A stretch of 55,274 nucleotides of DNA from Oscillospiraceae bacterium (GCA_018110985.1 JAGAWT010000034.1:1-55274); one strand, 5' to 3'. Counted from the first letter of the stretch, positions 46,002-54,600 are shown. A program made the numbers and translations. Notes: generated by a model not told the origin, from the letters alone.

Positions 46002-46586
46002 TTATCCGAGAGTTCCCTTTGTCGAGAGCACCTCGTTGCTGCCGTTCCTTGATACTGCGATCTTCAGCGCATGGGCAAGGGCCTTGTACAGGGCTTCTAT
46101 TTTATGGTGGTCATTTTCGCCGTAGAGACATTCAAGGTGAAGGGTGATGCCTGCATTAAAGGCAAAGGCTCTCATGAATTCCTCGGTGAGGAAATTGTCA
46201 TACTGACCCGTAGACTGGTTCTTGTACTCGCATTTGTACACAAGGTAGGGTCTGCCGCTTATATCAAGGGAGCAAAAGCCCAGAGCCTCATCCATGGGGA
46301 TATAGAAAGAACCGTAGCGGGCTATGCCGGAGCGGTCGCCCAGAGCCTCCGCAAAGGCTTTTCCCAGAACGATGCCCGTATCCTCCACGGAATGGTGGCC
46401 GTCCACATAAAGATCGCCCTTGACCTTTACATTCATATCAAAGCCCCCGTGTACACAAAGGGCAGTGAGCATATGGTCAAAAAAACCGATGCCCGTATCT
46501 ATATCGTGTTTCCCGCTGCCGTCAAGGACGAGGGATACCTCTATGTCAGTTTCCCCGGTGGTGCGGTGAATGGTGGATGTTCGCAT
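46002..46586 (-). CDS. hisB: imidazoleglycerol-phosphate dehydratase
   Basis: Sixth step of histidine synthesis. The 194-residue protein carries the two manganese-binding His blocks: GIGFFDHMLTALCVHGGFD and DGHHSVEDTGIVLGKA, and later FMRAFAFNAGITLH and GENDHHKIEALYKALAHAL. No phosphatase domain is fused. It is the first gene of the operon after the promoter at 46688-46716. Confidence 0.96.
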   Translation of the reverse strand: MRTSTIHRTTGETDIEVSLVLDGSGKHDIDTGIGFFDHMLTALCVHGGFDMNVKVKGDLYVDGHHSVEDTGIVLGKAFAEALGDRSGIARYGSFYIPMDEALGFCSLDISGRPYLVYKCEYKNQSTGQYDNFLTEEFMRAFAFNAGITLHLECLYGENDHHKIEALYKALAHALKIAVSRNGSNEVLSTKGTLG

Positions 46587-46687
46587 ATTTCAGCCTTTCT
46601 GTTCACATTGCAAAAAAATACAAAGCAAAAGACAACTGCCTTTGCAGCGGTAATGTTTCGGCATCTTCCGACAACACACCACTATCA

Positions 46688-46716
46688 AGTATATCAGAAA
46701 ATTCGCGGTTTGTCAA
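46688..46716 (-). promoter_or_regulatory. his operon promoter
   Basis: On the minus strand TTGACA (46716-46711) and TATACT (46693-46688) are 17 bases apart, about 100 bases before hisB. I see no T-box landmark or His-rich leader peptide in the leader. Confidence 0.82.
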
Positions 46717-46745
46717 GGTTTTGAGACCCTGTAACTTTTTAAAGT

Positions 46746-46782
46746 GCAAAAAACTTCTCCCCGCTGCGCAGCGGGGAGAAGT
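46746..46782 (-). terminator. terminator of the murE-murF transcript
   Basis: A near-perfect palindrome ACTTCTCCCCGCTGC/GCAGCGGGGAGAAGT (46753-46782) is followed on the minus strand by TTTTTTG. It separates the cell wall genes from the his operon. The remaining gap to murE-murF (46783-46911) holds a small GAGCG/CGCTC hairpin and nothing else recognised. Confidence 0.88.
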
Positions 46783-46911
46783 CGTGGGAGGAGAATATGA
46801 ATGTAGGATAAAGTGATGGTATTTTAAGGGGGAGCGTTTTCCGCTCTCACCTATATAAGCAGATAACCAAAAGAGGAGGTCGCACTTTTACAAAAATTTT
46901 TTGGGGGATCT

Positions 46912-49719
46912 TTATGAGCGCAGCTTTTCAACTATCTTTTCAAACCTCATACCCCTGCTCGCTTTGAAAAGAACGGACTTCACACCCTCATCAACAGCGG
47001 CTCTCACCGCTTCTGCGGCTTCATCCGTGTCTTTGCAGGATATCACCTTTTTATCTGTAAGCCTGGAAAATTCGTCGGCGATATATCCGGCTTCCTTTCC
47101 TACCGTGATGAGCATATCCGCTGTTTCGGCGGCATATCCTCCTACCCTGCGGTGCAGCATTTCCGAAAATTCGCCCAGCTCCAGCATATCTCCCAGCACT
47201 GCCGCATTGGGACGGGGCAGTGAATCAAGAACGGAAAGCGCTGCCTTCATGGATGCGGGTGCGGCATTGTAGCAGTCGATGAGCAGCTTTGTTCCTCTGT
47301 ATTCCTCGATGTGCTGTCTCAGGCCCCGGGGCATGAACTCTCCTATGGCAGCCGCTGCCTTTTCAAGGTCGCAGCCTGCTTTTTCTGCGGCGGTCATGGC
47401 GATGAGGGCATCGACGATATGATGATCTCCGGGAGCGGAAAGGGAAAGATGAGCGGTGATCCTGCCGCCGCACTCCATATCAAATTCCGTGCGCTCTCCC
47501 CTCACGATGTTCACGGCTCTTACATCAGCATCTTCCGAAAGACCGCAGACTATAAGCTCATGGCCTTTCAGCCGCTCATCTCCCCTGAGACCTCTGAGCA
47601 TATCATCATCTGAGGTGATGACAGGGGCGTTTTCGGATGCGCCGTCCAGTATCTCCAGCTTTGCTTTGAGAATGCCCTCTCTGCCGCCAAGGTTCCCCGC
47701 ATGGGACCAGCCTATGTTGGTTATGACACAGATATTGGGCTTTGAGGTGCAGGAAAGGCGGTGCATCTCACCGAAGGCGGACATTCCCATTTCTATGACC
47801 GCCGCCTCGGAAGTCTTTTTCAGTCCGAAAAGGGTAAAGGGCATACCAACCTCATTGTTGAGGTTCCCCTGTGTGGAAAGAGTTTCCTTGGAGGAGGAAA
47901 GGGCTGCGGCTATCATGTCCTTGCAGGTGGTCTTTCCCACGCTGCCCGTAACTCCCAAAAGGGGGATGTCATAGCGGCTGCGGTAGTGAGCCGCAATGGC
48001 TGCAAGCGCCTTTCCCGTGTCAGGTACCAGAAGGGTGGGCAGGCTGCCGTTTTCCCTGTCGGACACAGCGGCACAGGCGCCTTTTTCCATGGCGGCAGGT
48101 ATAAAATCCGCGCCCCTGAAGTTTTCTCCGTTCAGGGCGATGAAAAGATCGCCGTAGCTCAGCTTTCTTGTGTCGGAGGAGATCCTTGCGGCAGGAAGGG
48201 ATATATCCTCTCCGCCGTTTACTATACGTCCTCCCGTCACCTCTGCCATTTCGGAGAGGGTCATGCTCTCATAGCTGCGGTTCAGGTATTCTCTTACGAT
48301 CTCCGGCTCATCAAAGTGGATGTGGAGCCCTCCCGCAAGTATCTGATAATCCTCGTGACCCTTTCCTGCAAGGACGATGATATCTCCCTTACGGGCGGTG
48401 GCGAGAGCGTGGAAAATAGCCTTTTTCCGGTCTGTGATACGGTCAAAGACGGTGCCCTCGGGGAATCCCTTCAGTATGTCGTCTATGATGGCATCGGGAT
48501 CCTCACTACGGGGATTGTCCGAGGTGACGATGATCCTGTCCGCAAACCTTGCCGCAGCCGCAGCCATTTTCGGGCGCTTGGTGGCATCTCTGTCGCCGCC
48601 GCAGCCGAAAAGGCACACAAGACGGTCGGAGGAACATTCCTTTATGCTTGAAAGGACGTTTTCGACAGCATCCGGTGAATGGGCATAGTCGCAGATAACG
48701 GTGCAGTCAAGTCCGGGTGTGGGTATGATCTCACAGCGACCCCTAACTCCCCTGAAGCTCTTTACAGCAGCCTGTATATCCTTTATGTCAAGCCCGAGCC
48801 TGCGGCAGATGCATATGGCAGCTGTGCAGTTTGATACGTTGTATTCGCCTATCATGGCAAGCTCAAAGGGATAGGTGCCTGTGCTGTCTTTGTATCCAAA
48901 ACGCATGACACCGCCCTCAAAGCCCCTGCTCTCAAAGCACGCATCCCCCTTGTCCTTTCCGAAGGAGGTCACAGGGCACAGGTCTTCCGAACACAGTCTT
49001 TTTCCGTAGGGGTCGTCACAGTTGATGACCGCTTCCCTTGAACGCTCTTTGAAAAACAGCTTTCTCTTGGCAAGGAAATAGCTTTCCATGTCACCGTGAT
49101 AGTCAAGATGATCCTGTGTGAGATTGGTAAAGGCGGAAACATCGAAAACAGCGGGACCTATGCGGTTCTGGTCGAGAGCAAAGGAGGAGACCTCCATAAC
49201 GCAGTATTCACAGCCGTCCATTGCCATTTTGCCGAAGATCTCGTAAAGCTCGGAAACAGCAGGGGTGGTGGGGGTGCGGTCGTCCCTGTCCATGGGCTCC
49301 GATCCGGAAAGAACGGCGGTGGTGCCGATAAAGCCGCACTTGTGTCCCGTTTCGCTGAGTATATGGTGGATAAGGGTGGCAGTGGTGGTCTTTCCGTTGG
49401 TGCCTGTGATGCCTATAAGGTGCAGCTTTTCCTGGGGATCCCCATGGGAATGGGCGACCATGATGCCGTAGGTCTCACGCACATCATCGCAGAGGATCTG
49501 CTTGTCCCCGAGACCCAGATCGTGGGCGCAGAGAACGGCGGCGGCACCCTTGCGGAGCATTTCTTCTGCGGCAGTCTCTCCGTCAAATCGGGTACCCTTT
49601 ATACAGGCAAAGAGACAGCCCTTTTCTACCTTTCTCGTGTCATCGGTGAGAAAGGAAATGTCGGTGTCCTCCCCGCTGTATACGGCGGAGGTGTTCTTTA
49701 AAAGTGATGATAAAAGCAT
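46912..49719 (-). CDS. fused MurE-MurF: UDP-MurNAc-tripeptide and -pentapeptide ligase
   Basis: A single 935-residue frame joins two Mur ligases. Residues 1-481 are MurE: ATP loop GTNGKTT (106-112), the AHSPDA block near 346, and DNPR (401-404), the motif that marks meso-diaminopimelate-adding enzymes. Residues about 484-935 are MurF: SSDTRKLSYGDLFIALNGE, ATP loop TGSVGKTT (591-598), NIGWSHAGNLGG and DCYNAAPASM. The two would add the third amino acid and the D-Ala-D-Ala to UDP-MurNAc peptides. The junction at about residue 482 has only a few residues of linker. ATG 49719 follows AAGGATACTATC. Confidence 0.95.
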   Translation of the reverse strand: MLLSSLLKNTSAVYSGEDTDISFLTDDTRKVEKGCLFACIKGTRFDGETAAEEMLRKGAAAVLCAHDLGLGDKQILCDDVRETYGIMVAHSHGDPQEKLHLIGITGTNGKTTTATLIHHILSETGHKCGFIGTTAVLSGSEPMDRDDRTPTTPAVSELYEIFGKMAMDGCEYCVMEVSSFALDQNRIGPAVFDVSAFTNLTQDHLDYHGDMESYFLAKRKLFFKERSREAVINCDDPYGKRLCSEDLCPVTSFGKDKGDACFESRGFEGGVMRFGYKDSTGTYPFELAMIGEYNVSNCTAAICICRRLGLDIKDIQAAVKSFRGVRGRCEIIPTPGLDCTVICDYAHSPDAVENVLSSIKECSSDRLVCLFGCGGDRDATKRPKMAAAAARFADRIIVTSDNPRSEDPDAIIDDILKGFPEGTVFDRITDRKKAIFHALATARKGDIIVLAGKGHEDYQILAGGLHIHFDEPEIVREYLNRSYESMTLSEMAEVTGGRIVNGGEDISLPAARISSDTRKLSYGDLFIALNGENFRGADFIPAAMEKGACAAVSDRENGSLPTLLVPDTGKALAAIAAHYRSRYDIPLLGVTGSVGKTTCKDMIAAALSSSKETLSTQGNLNNEVGMPFTLFGLKKTSEAAVIEMGMSAFGEMHRLSCTSKPNICVITNIGWSHAGNLGGREGILKAKLEILDGASENAPVITSDDDMLRGLRGDERLKGHELIVCGLSEDADVRAVNIVRGERTEFDMECGGRITAHLSLSAPGDHHIVDALIAMTAAEKAGCDLEKAAAAIGEFMPRGLRQHIEEYRGTKLLIDCYNAAPASMKAALSVLDSLPRPNAAVLGDMLELGEFSEMLHRRVGGYAAETADMLITVGKEAGYIADEFSRLTDKKVISCKDTDEAAEAVRAAVDEGVKSVLFKASRGMRFEKIVEKLRS

Positions 49720-49769
49720 GATAGTATCCTTTGTAACAGAAGCAAGATGGGATATCCCTGCGGGCTGTG

Positions 49770-50031
49770 CCCGTTCTTCGCAGCATTCCCGGGGTCACAT
49801 GAAGAGTTCTTTCGTAAAGTGACAACAGGTGGCTGTGGGCACTGCCGACCGGGTCGCCGCGGGCTGTGCCCGCTAAAGTGACAACGGGTGGCTGTGGGCA
49901 GTGCCGACGTGGTCGCTGTGGTTCGTTCCCGTTCTTCGCAGCATTCCCGGGGTCACATGAAGAGTTCTTTCGTAAAGTGACAACAGGTGGCTGTCGGCAC
50001 TGCCGACCGGGTCGCTGCGGGCCGTGCCCGC
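49770..50031 (-). repeat. tandem and inverted repeat block between ftsI and murE-murF
   Basis: A unit of about 104 bases beginning CCCGTTCTTCGCAGCATTCC occurs at 49770 and again at 49928 (spacing 158). Between them is a half unit. Three copies of an AAAGTGACAAC(A/G)GG-TGGCTGTSGGCACTGCCGAC-like core lie at about 49816, 49874 and 49974. Each core contains the palindrome GTCGGCACTGCCGAC or a close variant. No gene is present in this 312-base gap. Confidence 0.8.
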
Positions 50032-52350
50032 TTATCCCTCGGAGCGGACTATGAAGGTGACTTCAACTACCGTGCCTACGGGGACCTCTTCGCCGGGCTG
50101 GTAGTTCTGGGCATATGCCGTAGCGCCTGCCTGCTCGTATGCGCCGTCGCCAGCCTTGAAGTTGAGCCCTGCATTTTCGATGTAGTAGCGGGCATCGGAA
50201 ACGCTGCATCCGCTGACATCCGGCACCTGAGTGAGAACATCGTCCATAGTCTCGGTGTAGAGCACCACTCTGCCGTTTCTGGGGATAAGGGAGAGAGTGC
50301 CGGGTTCCTGCTTGATGACCGAAACGCCCTCACCGTAAACATCATAGGAAAGGTTTTCCTCTTCAAGGGTCTCCTTGGCAGTCTCAAGGGGCATACCCAC
50401 CACATTGGGCACGGTGATGTCAAGGGCTGCAAGATCCTGCTCGCTGTATTCGGTGTAGAAGCCCATGTAGGGGAGAACGGTCTTCATAACATTGGAAACT
50501 ACGGGAGCAACGACTACGGAGCCGTAGTAAGCGCGCTGACCGTTGCCGTCGTAGCCCTTGGGCTCGTCAATGGAGCAGATCATGATGATCTCAGGGTCGT
50601 CTGCGGGGGCAAAGGCGATGTAGGATGAAACATAAAGGTCGTCGTCATGGGTGCGGCGTATCTTTTCAAGCTTCTGAGCCGTTCCCGACTTTCCGCCAAT
50701 GCGGTATCCCTTGATATATACGTTGGAGCCGCCGTTGTTGTTTACCACACCTTCAAGTATCTCCCTCATGGTCTCGGAGGTCTCCTCGGAAATGACCTGC
50801 CTGCGGACAGTCTTTCCCTGGGTGAGGACAACATTTCCGTTGGTGTCCACGACCTTTTCCACCACATAGGGCTTCAGGAGGTATCCGCCGTTTACTACAG
50901 CAGCGGCAGCGGTAACCATCTGAATGGCGGTGACGTTGTTGGACTGACCGAAGGAGCAGGATGCAAGCTCGACTCTTCCCATGTGCTCCTCGTCCACATA
51001 AATGCCCTGTGATTCGCCGGGCAGGTCTATGCCGGAGGGCTCCGTGAAGCCGTAGGCTTTGTAGTACTGCTGGAACTTTTCTATGCCCAGCGCCTGACCT
51101 ATCTGCACAAAGGCTGGGTTGCAGGAGTTGGTCATGGCTTCCAGAAGGTTCTGACCGCCGTGGGAGCCCCTTGTCCAGCAGTTGATCCAGGTATCCACCA
51201 CCCAGATGGAGCCTTCGCAGTAAAACCGTGAGTTAAGGTCTATGGCGCTTTCCTCCAGAGCAGAGGAGGCAGTGACCACCTTGAAGATGGAGCCCGGCTC
51301 GTAGGGCTCGGTGATGGCTTTGTTTTTCCACTGGGCTTCCCTCAGCTCGGCATACAGGTTGTTGTAGCCGTCCTCGTCATCCGGGTTCTCTTCCTTGAAG
51401 GCATCGAGCTTTTTTCTGTCGTTCTCGGAATAAAGGGAGTTCCTGTCATTAAGGTCAAAGCCGGGGACGGTCGCCATCGCAAGGACGGCGCCGGTCTTGG
51501 CGTTCATTATGATAGCCGTGGCACGGTTCCGCACATCGTTTTTGCGGACACAGTCCTCCAGCTCCTTTTCAAGGGCATACTGGATGGAATTGTCGATGGT
51601 GAGATACACATCGGAGCCGTCTCTGGACTGGTACACAGAGCTGTCGTCATAGACCATTTCGTTTCCGTAGCCGTCGTGGGCGGATATCACCTTTCCGTCA
51701 ACGCCCGCAAGGTAATCATTGTAGTAGCTCTCCACCCCGTAGATGCCGTCGCCCTCGAAATTGGTAAAGCCGATGACAGAGGCAGCGGAGGCTCCCTGGG
51801 GATAAAAGCGGCGGGTGTCATCCTCGGTATAGATAAGGTTGGAGGAAAGCTCCTCCTCGTTTGCTCTGTCCATTATCTTGTCTATAACGGGCTTTTCTAT
51901 CTTCCTTGCCACTTTGAGCCAGTGGCGCTTGGCGGCGCCCTCGTCGTAGAAAGATTCTTCTATGTCGTTCACGCCCACATCCAGCTTGTCTCCCAGCTCC
52001 TCGGAGAGTATCTTTTTGAGCGCCTGTATCTGCCTGTCACGCTCGTCCGCTTCCATTTTCTGGTTGGAGACTATGACAGCGGGGGCAACTATCACATTGT
52101 AGACCGTGGCGGACTGCGCCATTATCTTTCCTGTGGAATCGTATATGCTGCCCCTTGTGGCTTTTACGGTAGTGCTGCCGAACTGGGTGTCGTTTGCCAT
52201 GCCCAGATATTTGTCATGATTTATGACCGCCGCATCGTAAATGGAGTAGGTGACATAGCCGCCGAAAAGGACGATAGCGGCTGCCGCACCCGATACCAGT
52301 CTCAGGCGCATTCCGTTGGTGGGTCTGTATTTATAGGGATTTACCTGCAT
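50032..52350 (-). CDS. ftsI: class B penicillin-binding protein with PASTA domains (FtsI/PBP2B/SpoVD type)
   Basis: A septal transpeptidase. The 772-residue protein has one N-terminal membrane span (about 18-38), the dimerisation/pedestal region, and a transpeptidase domain with active-site S354-x-x-K357 (PGSIFK), SCN (409-411) and KSGT (554-557). Two PASTA domains follow (from about 645 and 710). PASTA domains at the end are seen in PBP2B of cocci and SpoVD. Its place after ftsL favours the division role. It works with FtsW (31017-32306). ATG 52350 is the start used; TGA ends next to the repeat block. Confidence 0.93.
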   Translation of the reverse strand: MQVNPYKYRPTNGMRLRLVSGAAAAIVLFGGYVTYSIYDAAVINHDKYLGMANDTQFGSTTVKATRGSIYDSTGKIMAQSATVYNVIVAPAVIVSNQKMEADERDRQIQALKKILSEELGDKLDVGVNDIEESFYDEGAAKRHWLKVARKIEKPVIDKIMDRANEEELSSNLIYTEDDTRRFYPQGASAASVIGFTNFEGDGIYGVESYYNDYLAGVDGKVISAHDGYGNEMVYDDSSVYQSRDGSDVYLTIDNSIQYALEKELEDCVRKNDVRNRATAIIMNAKTGAVLAMATVPGFDLNDRNSLYSENDRKKLDAFKEENPDDEDGYNNLYAELREAQWKNKAITEPYEPGSIFKVVTASSALEESAIDLNSRFYCEGSIWVVDTWINCWTRGSHGGQNLLEAMTNSCNPAFVQIGQALGIEKFQQYYKAYGFTEPSGIDLPGESQGIYVDEEHMGRVELASCSFGQSNNVTAIQMVTAAAAVVNGGYLLKPYVVEKVVDTNGNVVLTQGKTVRRQVISEETSETMREILEGVVNNNGGSNVYIKGYRIGGKSGTAQKLEKIRRTHDDDLYVSSYIAFAPADDPEIIMICSIDEPKGYDGNGQRAYYGSVVVAPVVSNVMKTVLPYMGFYTEYSEQDLAALDITVPNVVGMPLETAKETLEEENLSYDVYGEGVSVIKQEPGTLSLIPRNGRVVLYTETMDDVLTQVPDVSGCSVSDARYYIENAGLNFKAGDGAYEQAGATAYAQNYQPGEEVPVGTVVEVTFIVRSEG

Positions 52351-52448
52351 TTAAGATCAGTTCCTTCAATGATGCCATATTGATACAAAGAGCAAGAAAC
52401 AAGGCCATGTCCTGCTTCTTGCTCTTATCCTCTTATTGTGATCGGCTC

Positions 52449-52940
52449 TTATTTTGCTGCCTGCTTCTCGCTCTGCTTGTCCATCAAGCTCTCCTTGATG
52501 CGCTCAAGCTCGGACTCCAGCTTTGAGAAAACGCTCTCATTCTTCCTTGATACCTCAACAACATTGCCGCTGTCGATGGTGATATATTCTGTCTGTGAGC
52601 GTTCAAGCTTCTGCATACCCAGAACGTTTTCGGCGTATTCCTCCACCGCTTTCTGGGAGCTTTTTTCCTCAATGGCGGTCTTCATGCGGCTATTTTCCTG
52701 CTTCAGGGTGTTGAGCTCTGCGTTGGCTGAAACTATCCTGTCATGTATGGATGCTATCTCTGCCTTGCTTTGCAGACAAAGGGCAAGAAAAACGGTGCCG
52801 ACCAGGATCACCAGGATAGAAAGAATTGCCGTAGGTGCCTGAGAACGCCTGATGACCACCATTTTCGGGTGCGCCTCCTCACGGATGCGTCTGTGTTCCT
52901 CAAACTCCTCATACCTTGCGACATTTGCCGAAACTGCCAT
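52449..52940 (-). CDS. ftsL: FtsL/DivIC-like septum formation protein
   Basis: A 163-residue bitopic protein. A charged cytoplasmic N terminus (1-36) precedes one membrane span (about 40-60), then a coiled coil (about 63-100, DRIVSANAELNTLKQENSRM) ending near EYAENVLGMQKLE, the usual FtsL/DivIC end. The Glu/Lys-rich tail is longer than usual. ATG 52940 (MAVSANVARYEEF) is preferred over TTG 52967 because GGTGAT lies six bases before it. Sequence conservation in this family is low, so the name rests on topology and position between rsmH and ftsI. Confidence 0.85.
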   Translation of the reverse strand: MAVSANVARYEEFEEHRRIREEAHPKMVVIRRSQAPTAILSILVILVGTVFLALCLQSKAEIASIHDRIVSANAELNTLKQENSRMKTAIEEKSSQKAVEEYAENVLGMQKLERSQTEYITIDSGNVVEVSRKNESVFSKLESELERIKESLMDKQSEKQAAK

Positions 52941-53011
52941 TGGAATCACCGCCCATCGTGTAAACAAAGATCTGTTGGGAGAATGCAGACCGCTTTTCTC
53001 CGTACCTTTAA

Positions 53012-53040
53012 ATTATATTACAAATTGACACAATTGTCAA
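53012..53040 (-). promoter_or_regulatory. promoter for ftsL-ftsI-murE-murF
   Basis: On the minus strand a perfect TTGACA (53040-53035) and a perfect TATAAT (53017-53012) are 17 bases apart in the rsmH-ftsL gap. The division genes can therefore be transcribed separately from mraZ-rsmH. Confidence 0.88.
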
Positions 53041-53108
53041 GGGATTTGCTGACACTTAGGCGATTTGCACATATAATTATGTAAAATGTTACAAATTTGG
53101 GCAAAAAA

Positions 53109-54035
53109 TCAGATTTTTTCTATTATCCTCAGCTTGGCGCTGCGGCTGCGTGGATTCTCTTCAAGCTCCTTTTCGTCGGCTTCAAGAGGCTTTCGTGTGA
53201 CGAGCTTTCCTTTCGGCATGTTCCCGCAGATGCACACGGGAAAGTCCGGCGGGCAGGTGCAGCCCTTTGTAAGAGAGGCAAAGAAGGATTTTACTATCCT
53301 GTCCTCTAAGGAGTGGAAGGTTATGACACAGAGCCTTCCTCCCGGCAGGAGAAGGTCGAAGCACTCGGAAAGAGCGGTCTCCAGATGGGCGAATTCGTCG
53401 TTTACGGCTATGCGCAGTGCCTGAAAGGTCTGCCTCGCAGGGTGTTTGTCACGGCGGAATTTGGCGGGATAGGCATCGGAGACCAGCTGTGCAAGCTCAC
53501 CGGTGGTCTCTATCGGGGCGATCTGCCTTCTTGACACTATGGCGGAGACTATCCTGGCGGCAAAGCGTTCCTCTCCGTACTTGTAAAGTATATCCTTTAT
53601 GGCTTCCGGAGAAAAGGTGTTTACTATGTCTCTTGCGGAGGTGCCGCTTTGGGACATACGCATATCAAGGGGTGCATCGAGGTGATAGGAAAATCCCCTT
53701 TCGGCGGTGTCGAGCTGGTGGGAGGAGACCCCCAGATCAAGAAGGACGCCGTTTACGCCATCAATGCCCTCGTCCGCCAGAACGGAGCGGATCTCGTCGT
53801 AATTAGCCTGTACCACCTTTGCGGGGAGACCCCTTAGCCTCTCCGAGGCAGCAGTCACCGCATCGGGATCCCTGTCCGTTCCTATGAGCCGCCCCTTTCC
53901 GGGGTCGAGCCGCTTTGCGATCTCGCAGGAATGACCGCCGCCGCCGCAGGTGCCGTCAAAGTAGATGCCGTCGGGACGGATGTCGAGCCCGTTCATACAT
54001 TTGTCAAGGAGTACGGGAATATGTTCAAAGCTCAT
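53109..54035 (-). CDS. rsmH: 16S rRNA (cytosine(1402)-N(4))-methyltransferase
   Basis: Methylates the N4 of C1402 in 16S rRNA using SAM. The 308-residue protein begins MSFEHIPVLLDKCMNGLDIRPDGIYFDGTCGGGGHS, with the SAM loop DGTCGGGGHS. Further blocks are LLDLGVSSHQLD and the C-terminal LCVITFHSLEDRIVK. ATG 54035 overlaps the mraZ stop as ATGA, so translation is coupled; a TTG six bases upstream is less likely. Confidence 0.96.
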   Translation of the reverse strand: MSFEHIPVLLDKCMNGLDIRPDGIYFDGTCGGGGHSCEIAKRLDPGKGRLIGTDRDPDAVTAASERLRGLPAKVVQANYDEIRSVLADEGIDGVNGVLLDLGVSSHQLDTAERGFSYHLDAPLDMRMSQSGTSARDIVNTFSPEAIKDILYKYGEERFAARIVSAIVSRRQIAPIETTGELAQLVSDAYPAKFRRDKHPARQTFQALRIAVNDEFAHLETALSECFDLLLPGGRLCVITFHSLEDRIVKSFFASLTKGCTCPPDFPVCICGNMPKGKLVTRKPLEADEKELEENPRSRSAKLRIIEKI

Positions 54036-54463
54036 ATGCAAAGTTCATCAAGAGCTGCAGAAAGCTCTTCGTCGGAGAATTTGTTGTTCTGTGCCTCGTA
54101 GCGTGCTGCATCCCAGATCTCGCAGTGGTCGATGTTGCCGATGACCACCAGCTCCTTTGTGAGACCTGCGTGCTCACGGAGATTAGCGGGGATGTTGAGC
54201 CTGCCCTGCTTGTCGCAGTCGGCTTCCATGGAGTTTGCCATATACTTTCTTATGGCCTGCTTTCCTACGGCGCCGGTGACCTTTCTCAGCTTCTCGCTGA
54301 AATTTTCCCATTCTTCTGCGGAATAGGCATAAAGGCAGCCTTCAAGGCCGATAGTGATGACAAAGCCTGGTCCCAGACGGTCTCTCAGCTTGCTGGGGAA
54401 CGCCATTCGTCCCTTGGCATCCAGTGTAGGGTTGTAGGTGCCCATAAGAGGCTGCATTGTCAT
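54032..54463 (-). CDS. mraZ: transcriptional regulator MraZ
   Basis: A 143-residue protein with two AbrB-like MraZ repeats (GTYNPTLDAKGRMAFPSKLRD and NSMEADCDKQGRLNIPANLREHAG). MraZ binds repeats in its own promoter and controls the dcw cluster. ATG 54463 is used, with AAAGGAAG just upstream; GTG 54466 and ATG 54457 are alternatives. Four phased GTGGN repeats lie in the leader just upstream (54518-54563). Confidence 0.96.
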   Translation of the reverse strand: MTMQPLMGTYNPTLDAKGRMAFPSKLRDRLGPGFVITIGLEGCLYAYSAEEWENFSEKLRKVTGAVGKQAIRKYMANSMEADCDKQGRLNIPANLREHAGLTKELVVIGNIDHCEIWDAARYEAQNNKFSDEELSAALDELCI

Positions 54464-54481
54464 CACTTCCTTTCTTTCGGC

Positions 54482-54514
54482 TTTTCAACGGTGTTTTCAA
54501 CAGCTTGTTGAAAA
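54482..54514 (-). repeat. TTTTCAACA-type words in the mraZ leader
   Basis: TTTTCAACG (54482-54490), TTTTCAACA (54494-54502) and TGTTGAAAA (54506-54514) lie between the MraZ boxes and the mraZ start. The last two form a perfect inverted pair with a 3-base gap, the same arrangement and spacing as at 14914-14934 in the dnaA-dnaN gap. ATTTCCACA also occurs nearby (54544-54536 on the minus strand). Confidence 0.65.
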
Positions 54515-54517
54515 ATC

Positions 54518-54563
54518 ACCACTTTTCACCACTTTTGTGGAAATTCCTGCCACTCATCCCCAC
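54518..54563 (-). promoter_or_regulatory. MraZ box: four phased GTGGN repeats
   Basis: On the minus strand GTGGG (54563-54559), GTGGC (54553-54549), GTGGT (54532-54528) and GTGGT (54522-54518) are spaced 10, 21 and 10 bases. The last two are inside AAAAGTGGTG units, matching the AAAGTGG-type boxes described for MraZ. They lie just downstream of the -10, where bound MraZ would block transcription. Confidence 0.8.
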
Positions 54564-54571
54564 GACTAAAC

Positions 54572-54600
54572 ATTATACAGCATTTGTAACCGAATTGCAA
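54572..54600 (-). promoter_or_regulatory. mraZ promoter
   Basis: On the minus strand TTGCAA (54600-54595) and a perfect TATAAT (54577-54572) are 17 bases apart. Transcription would start near 54565, at the edge of the MraZ boxes. Confidence 0.82.

Noticed and set aside
46587-46687. Possible T-box or attenuator in the his leader
   Set aside because: No AGAGAG arm, specifier loop or TGGN bulge is visible, and the only hairpin (CAAAGG/CTTTTG) is short and not directly followed by a T run.
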